This document shows positions 1 to 4,851 of a stretch of DNA of 5,280 bases, piece by piece. The notes under the pieces are model-generated. The model saw only the letters and a program-made list of their open reading frames with translations, was not told where the DNA came from and did not search any database. The DNA is from Hyella sp964606015 (GTDB lineage Bacteria; Cyanobacteriota; Cyanobacteriia; Cyanobacteriales; Xenococcaceae): NCBI GenBank assembly GCA_964606015.1, contig CAZSEZ010000256.1, positions 1 through 5,280 of the forward strand, read 5' to 3'. The first letter of the stretch is position 1, and each line of letters begins with the position of its first letter. A program made the translations under genes and the position numbers.

Positions 1-97
1 AGGGACTTCCCAAATCAAAGTCAACCCCTTTTTCTGAAATTTTCCACTTTTTTTCGATCTTTTTTCTATCGATATCCTCAAACCCTTCTTTACTCAC
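1..97 (-). CDS. Possible N-terminal fragment of an unknown leftward gene (GTG start, cut by left edge)
   Basis: On the minus strand a frame is open from a GTG at 97-95 to the left edge, about 32 codons. It reads roughly VSKEGFEDIDRKKIEKKW, then KISEKGVDFDLGSP. It is rich in Lys, Glu and Asp, as expected for the start of a soluble protein. The frame stays open upstream to a TGA at 164-166, but GTG at 97 is the first usual start codon in it. No Shine-Dalgarno sequence precedes it. If real, it follows the flippase-like gene in the same direction, with a 91-bp gap holding a hairpin. I do not recognise the family. Two plus-strand frames are also open here, and the strand is T-rich, so Lys codons on the minus strand arise easily. 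The call is therefore tentative. Confidence 0.4.
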   Translation of the reverse strand, partial: MSKEGFEDIDRKKIEKKWKISEKGVDFDLGSP

Positions 98-109
98 TTG
101 TCGGGAAAG

Positions 110-143
110 GGGGTTTAGCGATTTTTCTCGCTTTAGAAACCCC
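110..143. terminator. Imperfect hairpin downstream of the flippase-like gene; possible terminator or processing stem
   Basis: The outer stem pairs GGGGTTT (110-116) with AAACCCC (137-143). The inner stem pairs AGCGA (117-121) with TCGCT (128-132). The loop is TTTTTC (122-127), and TTAG (133-136) bulges out on one side. It begins 46 nt past the stop codon of the minus-strand membrane protein gene, so it could end or protect that transcript. No clean T tract follows on either strand, so a classical intrinsic terminator is not demonstrated. A small dispersed palindrome is the alternative. Confidence 0.45.
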
Positions 144-188
144 TTGATCTTAAATAAAATGACTCAAACTTCATCTTCTTCAGAAAAA

Positions 189-1142
189 TTAGGAGGATTT
201 GTACTTTTTGACGGTTGCCATCATCTGTCCCAAGAAAGGTAACCCAACGATAGCAGGCAGAAAATAACGTGAAGTACAGAGCAAACCCAAAGCCGCACCA
301 ACAGTTTCACTCATATACGGTTGGTAGAACCAGATCAAGGCAGCATCACGAGTGCCAACACCAGCAAACGTCAGTGGAAGTAAACCAGCAAGAATTGATA
401 GAGGAGAAAGAGCCAGACTAATAACGAAAGGAGCCCAAGCTCTCAAGGCCAAAATAAAAAGCCAAATTTGGAGTAAATGCAGGAACCAAATAAAAATCGA
501 AGTCAGAGTTATTGTGGCTAGCCGCCTACGATCGCTCCAAAAGTAATCGTGCATCTCCCCCCAAGACTGTTGCATTTGCTGTAACTTGACGCCGAACTTA
601 CCAGGAGCAATATTCCTAAAAAAAACAAAAAACCAATCGGCAAAAGCCCGCCACGCAAGCAAAGCAACTCCAAGGATAAAGCCTCCTGCGATCACAGCAG
701 TAAACCCCCAGAATATAAGAGTTTTTTCAGGGTAAAAAAATAAGCCGAAAATACACCAGAGTAAAAGGGACAATAAATCGCAAGCTTTCTCAAAAATTAC
801 AATTACTAAAGCTAAAGTACCGCTTAAATTATCCTTCTCTTGCATAAAGTAGGCCTTGGCAAGATCTCCCATTTTGGAGGGCAGAACCATATTTAGAACG
901 CTAGAACCAAGAATCAAACGGTTAGCTTCAATAAAGCTAAGACTGGTTCCCTTAGGCATCAGTTGCTGTAGTCGCCAAGAGGTGAATAAAACTAAAGGAA
1001 TCAGCATACCCATGCTGATAATCATCCATAAAGGATTGCAATCTTGAAACACCAGCAGTAGTTTTTCGATCTCAATACGCGAGTAAAGATAGAATAGCAA
1101 CGCCACACTCACGACTATCGAAATAAATCTTTTTAGGCTCAT
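189..1142 (-). CDS. Flippase-like integral membrane protein (lysylphosphatidylglycerol synthase TM region / UPF0104 family)
   Basis: This is a 317-residue polytopic inner-membrane protein. Hydrophobic segments lie at about residues 5-20, 38-55, 107-137 (probably more than one pass), 142-163, 210-234, 238-260 and 280-308. Two family-type motifs are visible: LPSKMGDLAKAYFM (87-100), a polar Pro-x-Lys-x-Gly-Asp stretch after a hydrophobic segment, and LPLTFAGVGTRDAAL (255-269), the Pro/Gly-rich loop near the C-terminus. This matches the transmembrane half of MprF and stand-alone AglD/YbhN-like proteins, thought to move or present lipid or polyprenyl-linked substrates. No C-terminal aminoacyl-transferase domain follows, so it should not be called a lysyl-PG synthase. 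Its substrate is unknown. The start is ATG at 1142-1140; an ATG seven bases upstream is out of frame. It diverges from murQ with 20 bp between the starts, so its promoter must lie inside the murQ coding sequence. Confidence 0.82.
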   Translation of the reverse strand: MSLKRFISIVVSVALLFYLYSRIEIEKLLLVFQDCNPLWMIISMGMLIPLVLFTSWRLQQLMPKGTSLSFIEANRLILGSSVLNMVLPSKMGDLAKAYFMQEKDNLSGTLALVIVIFEKACDLLSLLLWCIFGLFFYPEKTLIFWGFTAVIAGGFILGVALLAWRAFADWFFVFFRNIAPGKFGVKLQQMQQSWGEMHDYFWSDRRRLATITLTSIFIWFLHLLQIWLFILALRAWAPFVISLALSPLSILAGLLPLTFAGVGTRDAALIWFYQPYMSETVGAALGLLCTSRYFLPAIVGLPFLGQMMATVKKYKSS

Positions 1143-1162
1143 TACTCATCACTGATAAACCA

Positions 1163-2077
1163 ATGGCAAATCTAACATCTAGAGGGCATTTACTTACAGA
1201 ACAGATCAATCCAGAGAGCCAAAATTTGGATACGATGACAGTTTTAGAAATTGTCGAACTGTTTAACCGAGAAGACGCCAAAACTATAACAGCGATCGCA
1301 GATGCTAAAGAATCACTGGCAAAGACTATCGAAGCGGGGAGCAAAGCTCTGAGTCAGGGGGGTAGGCTTTTTTACATTGGAGCAGGAACTAGCGGAAGAC
1401 TAGGTGTACTGGATGCAGCAGAATGTCCACCTACTTTTTGTACTCCACCTGAGATGGTACAGGGGATTTTGGCTGGTGGAGCAGCAGCATTGGTAAAGAG
1501 TTCAGAAAGTTTAGAAGACCGTCCAGAGGATGGAGCATCGGCAATTATCGAACGTCAGATAAACAACACAGATATAGTTGTAGGAATTACCGCAGGAGGA
1601 ACTACACCCTATGTCCACGGAGCACTAAAAGCGGCCAAAGACAAAGGTGCAATCACAGTTGCGATCGCTTGTGTTCCTTCTGAACAAGTCCCCATAGATG
1701 CAGACATTGACATTCGTTTGTTGAGTGGAGCAGAAGTGCTGGCAGGTTCGACTAGGCTCAAGGCCGGTACAGTAACCAAAATGGCTTTGAACATCATCTC
1801 CACAGGAATCATGGTCAAGCTAGGCAAAGTTTATGGCAATCGAATGATTGATGTCTCAGTAACCAACAGTAAACTTCAAGACCGAGCCTTAAGAATTATT
1901 TGTGACTTGACAGATTGCGATCGCGATCGGGCACAAGAATTATTAATCAAGAGCAAACAAAAAGTAAAATTGGCTCTACTGATGGAGTGGACTGGTTTAG
2001 ATGCTGAAGCAGGAGAAAAGCTACTAGCTCAGAAAGATGGCAATCTGAGACAAGCAGTCAGTGCAAAAGATAGCTGA
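1163..2077 (+). CDS. murQ: N-acetylmuramic acid 6-phosphate etherase MurQ
   Basis: This is a cytoplasmic enzyme that cleaves the D-lactyl ether of MurNAc 6-phosphate, giving GlcNAc 6-phosphate and D-lactate, for salvage of cell-wall sugar. It has 304 residues, against about 300 for the family. The SIS sugar-isomerase fold shows GRLFYIGAGTSGRLGVLDAA (67-86), directly followed by ECPPTF. Glu87 in that segment matches the catalytic Glu83 of E. coli MurQ, and Glu118, 31 residues later, matches Glu114. GITAGGTTPYVHGAL (141-155) takes the place of the more usual ASGRTPYV phosphate-binding loop. The signature GSTRLKAGTVTKMALN (195-210) and GKVYGNRMIDV (221-231) are intact. The C-terminus carries the small helical domain common in MurQ. 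The start is ATG 1163, without a visible Shine-Dalgarno. No anmK, murP or nagA gene lies nearby. Three HIP1 octamers lie inside the gene. Identification is firm. Confidence 0.96.
   Translation: MANLTSRGHLLTEQINPESQNLDTMTVLEIVELFNREDAKTITAIADAKESLAKTIEAGSKALSQGGRLFYIGAGTSGRLGVLDAAECPPTFCTPPEMVQGILAGGAAALVKSSESLEDRPEDGASAIIERQINNTDIVVGITAGGTTPYVHGALKAAKDKGAITVAIACVPSEQVPIDADIDIRLLSGAEVLAGSTRLKAGTVTKMALNIISTGIMVKLGKVYGNRMIDVSVTNSKLQDRALRIICDLTDCDRDRAQELLIKSKQKVKLALLMEWTGLDAEAGEKLLAQKDGNLRQAVSAKDS
1292..1299. repeat. HIP1 octamer GCGATCGC
   Basis: Exact copy of the cyanobacterial highly iterated palindrome, inside murQ, encoding part of TAIADAK. Confidence 0.9.
1661..1668. repeat. HIP1 octamer GCGATCGC
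   Basis: Second exact HIP1 copy in murQ, within the codons for VAIAC. Confidence 0.9.
1917..1924. repeat. HIP1 octamer GCGATCGC, extended by GATCGG
   Basis: Third exact HIP1 copy in murQ. It runs on into a second GATCG core (GCGATCGCGATCGG, 1917-1930), encoding CDRDR. Confidence 0.9.
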
Positions 2078-2093
2078 ATTCCAAATTACAGGT

Positions 2094-4115
2094 TTAAACT
2101 ACAGCAGCAAAGGCAAGACCTTCCTCAATAAACGAATTACTGAAATCATCTAATATGTCTTGACGCTCGGTTTCATCAACATAGATATAGCCACCAGCTA
2201 AAGTTGTACTACGGAAGCGATAAATGTTAGCCCCCGTATCAGAGTCTGCTTCAGGAACATAGAATGCTATGCCCTCTTCTATGTAAGCTGCGGAAAAGTC
2301 AGAATCACTTAAAATAGCGGCTCTTTCAGCTTCCCCTACTAGTAGATATGCCCCAGGATTAACTTCCGATTGAAAACGATACATGGCAATTAACCCGGCG
2401 TCTTCTGAAGTAGCAACATTAAATGCCACTCCCTCTAAAACTAATTCATCCGAACGGTCACTAAGGATCGCACCTCTTTCAGCATCCCCAACAAAAATAT
2501 AACCGCCCTCTTGAATTTGGTTACGAAAACGATAAATCGGTTGATCCAACTCGAATTGAGCTGTAACCTCACCATTGATGTAGCTTTGTGCCTCAGCAAA
2601 AACAGCACTACCTATTTCTCTACCTAAAGTACGACCATTAGTATCACCATCGTCAAAGTGAATCCCACCATAAATCCTTGATAAACCAGCCTCATCGGAA
2701 GCTTCCGAGAAGGTTTCCCACTCTAAGGTAGTAGTTTCTTGAGGTGTAATATCTGGTTCAAATAAAGATTGTCCTGCTTCAAACGTTACTGAACCACCAA
2801 AGTCATCACTTCCAGAAAATAAGCGAAGAATTTCTGCCCCTGCTGCACTAAAAGCACTATGCCCTGAAGTATATTCTGCAAAGGGAGGTGAAACATTACC
2901 ACCTGGAATTTGATAGGTGAGAAAATCAGTTGCCAGAATAGTTTGTGTTCCTGCTCCTGGTTGCCAGGCTTCTATAGCAAACCCGTCTAAATCTTCGTTG
3001 AATTGACCAATTAGGCCTAATCTACCAAGTTCTCTGATAGCTCTGACAGGACGAGCGTAGTCATAGAAAGTTTTCGCTTCCCAAGTGGCAACTCCAGCAT
3101 CAAATACTGCATTTCCCAAAGCGAAGAATAATTTTGCATCATCATCAGTACTGTGGCCATCACGATCTGAGACAAATTGACCAAAAGTCATCCAAGTTCC
3201 TGGAGGAAAAGATGTTCCGCCTCCGTCTTCCCAAAACTCAGCAATTAGCTTTTGTTCATCAGTCAGGTTAGCGCTTATTTGGACAATTTCTTCCGCTTGA
3301 GTAACAAATTCAGGATTGATAACTGTTCCAATAAGATCGCGACTGATGGCAACTTCCAAACCATCTTCTAAGATAATAGTTTGCTCCGCAAAATCTACTT
3401 CCCCAGCAACCAGCAAAAAAGGCTCTGGCTCAATAGGACGCAACTCTGCACCCGAATCAAGGGCAAAAGGAACTACATCTCCCCACTGAGGAGTCAGAAA
3501 TTGCTGTAAAGTACCATCTGGATTATCGACAGGCACATACTCTGGTGTCCAAAGACTGATATCGTTAATATTCTCAGGATTAGGATTAATTGGCTGATAG
3601 CCAGTAGTATCGGAGTAAGCAACACCCAGTATTCCAGCAGGATCATCTCCTAATTGATTAGAGTTATCTTGATGGCGAAATTCTAATAAACTAGCTGCTG
3701 CCAAGTTACCAATTCCCGCAGCAACGGTGGGGTCGATAGTATCGTTATTGATGTCGTGACCCAAATCAGCCATTAATTGCTCGAAAATTGCTGACTGTTC
3801 GGGAAATAGATCTACGAGCACTCTGTAGGCTGCAAAGCTCATCGCTTCTGCCTTATTAGCTTCGGTAATTTCTGCTTCAGGGCGTTGCAAGCTATCTTCA
3901 AGCTGAGTAGGAACGGCTACTGGATCGTAGCTAGCCCAGGCATCGTAGATTGCTGTATGCACCATACTATAAGCCCGAGAAGCAATTGTTGGACCCACTG
4001 CAGTTTCGATAACAGCTTGCTGAACTGCACGATCCCATAAAACTGAAACTGTGGGATCAGAATCTCCTGTTACAGTAACTAACTGAGTATCAGTGTTGAG
4101 AATTAGTTCGGTCAT
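2094..4115 (-). CDS. Vanadium-dependent haloperoxidase-like protein with C-terminal triple repeat
   Basis: This 673-residue protein belongs to the PAP2/vanadium haloperoxidase superfamily. These enzymes use bound vanadate and hydrogen peroxide to oxidise halides; relatives are acid phosphatases. An N-terminal helical region (about 22-150) with SRAYSMVHTAIYDAWASY (46-63) is typical of the bacterial branch. The core has all three oxyanion motifs: K348-x6-R355-P356, TSGHS with Ser417, Gly418 and His419, and SR-x5-H with Arg480 and His486. Spacings K-to-R (7) and R-to-H (6) equal those of Curvularia chloroperoxidase (K353/R360, R490/H496). Trp345 and Phe412 match its Trp350 and Phe397, and Asp297 in FWEDG may match Asp292. 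His486 would ligate vanadium and His419 act as acid-base. Residues about 234-270 look like a strand-rich insert. Residues 528-671 hold three repeats. No signal peptide is visible. The start is ATG at 4115-4113, without a Shine-Dalgarno. Halide preference, and haloperoxidase versus phosphatase activity, cannot be decided from sequence. Confidence 0.85.
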   Translation of the reverse strand: MTELILNTDTQLVTVTGDSDPTVSVLWDRAVQQAVIETAVGPTIASRAYSMVHTAIYDAWASYDPVAVPTQLEDSLQRPEAEITEANKAEAMSFAAYRVLVDLFPEQSAIFEQLMADLGHDINNDTIDPTVAAGIGNLAAASLLEFRHQDNSNQLGDDPAGILGVAYSDTTGYQPINPNPENINDISLWTPEYVPVDNPDGTLQQFLTPQWGDVVPFALDSGAELRPIEPEPFLLVAGEVDFAEQTIILEDGLEVAISRDLIGTVINPEFVTQAEEIVQISANLTDEQKLIAEFWEDGGGTSFPPGTWMTFGQFVSDRDGHSTDDDAKLFFALGNAVFDAGVATWEAKTFYDYARPVRAIRELGRLGLIGQFNEDLDGFAIEAWQPGAGTQTILATDFLTYQIPGGNVSPPFAEYTSGHSAFSAAGAEILRLFSGSDDFGGSVTFEAGQSLFEPDITPQETTTLEWETFSEASDEAGLSRIYGGIHFDDGDTNGRTLGREIGSAVFAEAQSYINGEVTAQFELDQPIYRFRNQIQEGGYIFVGDAERGAILSDRSDELVLEGVAFNVATSEDAGLIAMYRFQSEVNPGAYLLVGEAERAAILSDSDFSAAYIEEGIAFYVPEADSDTGANIYRFRSTTLAGGYIYVDETERQDILDDFSNSFIEEGLAFAAVV
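2103..2534 (-). repeat. Three tandem protein repeats (YRF...GxY...ER...L...EEG.AF) at the haloperoxidase C-terminus
   Basis: The last 145 residues contain three units of 40-43 residues, at residues 528-568, 579-621 and 632-671. Each starts YRF[RQ], has G[GA]Y[IL] about ten residues on, then V.[ED].ER, an [IL]L.D pair, and ends with [EL]EG[VIL]AF. The DNA copies are diverged, so the duplication is old. They resemble short Tyr/Arg-Phe repeats, of the DUF5648-like kind, seen at the ends of large cyanobacterial proteins. I offer that family name only as a resemblance. A role in surface binding, oligomerisation or export is possible but unproven. Confidence 0.75.
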
Positions 4116-4127
4116 TTCTGAAATATA

Positions 4128-4141
4128 GAGATTAGAGATTA
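4128..4141. repeat. Two tandem copies of heptamer GAGATTA
   Basis: GAGATTA at 4128-4134 is repeated exactly at 4135-4141, just upstream of the haloperoxidase start (4115). It sits in that gene's probable 5' untranslated leader. With two units only, it may be chance or a small slippage repeat. Confidence 0.5.
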
Positions 4142-4281
4142 GGAACTAAAGTCTACTGCGACTAAAGGCTTTTGTCTCCAATATCCTAGAGCCAGTTGAA
4201 GTTATATCGAAACTCAAGAAAAAATGATTAAGGAGGTGTCTAGAAAATAAACAATCGGATACTACAAGCTCAAAAATCCTG

Positions 4282-4310
4282 ATTATGCATTCATAGATTT
4301 ATCAAGACAA
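4282..4310 (-). promoter_or_regulatory. Candidate sigma-70-type promoter for the haloperoxidase gene
   Basis: On the minus strand TTGTCT (4310-4305; 4 of 6 to TTGACA) is followed, after exactly 17 bp, by CATAAT (4287-4282; 5 of 6 to TATAAT). Transcription would begin near 4275 and leave a leader of about 160 nt before the ATG at 4115. It lies in the 261-bp divergent gap shared with narM. Matches of this quality occur by chance in A+T-rich DNA. Confidence 0.3.
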
Positions 4311-4311
4311 C

Positions 4312-4330
4312 ATCTAGCTATAGATATATT
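4312..4330 (+). promoter_or_regulatory. Candidate -10 region of narM overlapping a small inverted repeat
   Basis: TATATT (4325-4330) lies about 46 bp before the narM ATG and could serve as a -10 box. No good -35 hexamer stands 16-18 bp upstream. The inverted repeat ATCTA-GCTA-TAGAT (4312-4325) abuts it and could be an operator. No clean NtcA site (GTA-N8-TAC) is present in the gap, although nitrate genes in cyanobacteria are commonly NtcA-controlled. Confidence 0.2.
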
Positions 4331-4376
4331 GATGTAAATTACTTCTAAGCTTGTTCCTCAATTTCAATCCAAATGT

Positions 4377-4847
4377 ATGAATAAAACTACTTTTTTCGCT
4401 TTTGAAACTGATTTTGTCGAGTCTTTACGTTGTATTCCTATGATTGTCCGCATGAATTTGGATACTTGTGGGGTAAAACTCAAGCTAGAACATTGGCATC
4501 AGCTCAGTCAAAAAGAAAAACAATCTTTAGTCGAAATGCCTTGCACGACTAAATTAGAAGCAGATAACTATCGACAATGGCTACAAGACTTAATTATGCA
4601 AAAAACAGGTAGCCTAGCAAAAGAGCTTGCGATCGCAGATAGTCCTGATTGGCTCAATAGCAAAAAAATTCCTGAATCTCTCATTACCAAGGCAGCAGAA
4701 TTCGATCTAGTTATTTCCTCTCAGCAGTGGTCAAATCTTAGTCCAGTTCAACGTTTTGCCTTGATCAAACTGAGTCGCCCCAGTCATGAGAATCGTAACT
4801 TTATCCCTGCCCTAAAAGAATTTGGCATTATCGCCGAACAAGCCTAA
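4377..4847 (+). CDS. narM: Nitrate reductase-associated protein NarM
   Basis: This is a 156-residue soluble protein of the nitrate reductase-associated family. In Synechococcus elongatus, NarM is needed for an active ferredoxin-dependent nitrate reductase NarB, probably through assembly or maturation rather than catalysis. The family hallmark is the N-terminal block FAFETDFVESLRCIPM (7-22), followed by VRMNLDTCGVKLKLEHW (24-40) and LVEMPC (51-56). Cys19, Cys31 and Cys56 stand in these blocks. The C-terminal block SPVQRFALIKLSRPSHENRN (about 121-140) and the ending FGII are also typical. The start is ATG 4377; another ATG at 4373 is in a different frame and stops after three codons. There is no obvious Shine-Dalgarno. 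No narB, nirA or nrt gene is in the window, so it appears as a lone gene, convergent with deoC 4 bp away. A HIP1 octamer lies at 4629-4636. Confidence 0.9.
   Translation: MNKTTFFAFETDFVESLRCIPMIVRMNLDTCGVKLKLEHWHQLSQKEKQSLVEMPCTTKLEADNYRQWLQDLIMQKTGSLAKELAIADSPDWLNSKKIPESLITKAAEFDLVISSQQWSNLSPVQRFALIKLSRPSHENRNFIPALKEFGIIAEQA
4629..4636. repeat. HIP1 octamer GCGATCGC
   Basis: Fourth exact HIP1 copy in the window, inside narM, encoding part of ELAIAD. Confidence 0.9.
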
Positions 4848-4851
4848 TTCG

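Noticed and set aside
19..24. TTGACT on the minus strand as a -35 box for a gene further left
   Set aside because: Its -10 partner would lie outside the window, and it falls inside the possible coding frame 1-97.
1..147. Plus-strand frame open from the left edge to TGA at 145-147, about 48 codons
   Set aside because: The reading is dominated by Phe and Leu from T-rich DNA, runs through the hairpin arms, and has no recognised motif. The opposing minus-strand reading looks more protein-like.
159..242. Plus-strand mini-ORF from ATG 159 (MTQTSSSSEKLGGF...)
   Set aside because: It has only 27 codons and overlaps the conserved C-terminal end of the flippase-like gene in antisense. No start signal or homology is apparent.
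1147..1149. Upstream ATG for the flippase-like gene on the minus strand
   Set aside because: It is seven bases from the chosen ATG and therefore in a different frame. It leads to an antisense reading through murQ's neighbour without family features.
4332..4343. GTAAATTAC near 4335 as an NtcA-type site
   Set aside because: The GTA and TAC half-sites are separated by 3 rather than 8 bases, and the position is too close to the narM start for normal activation.
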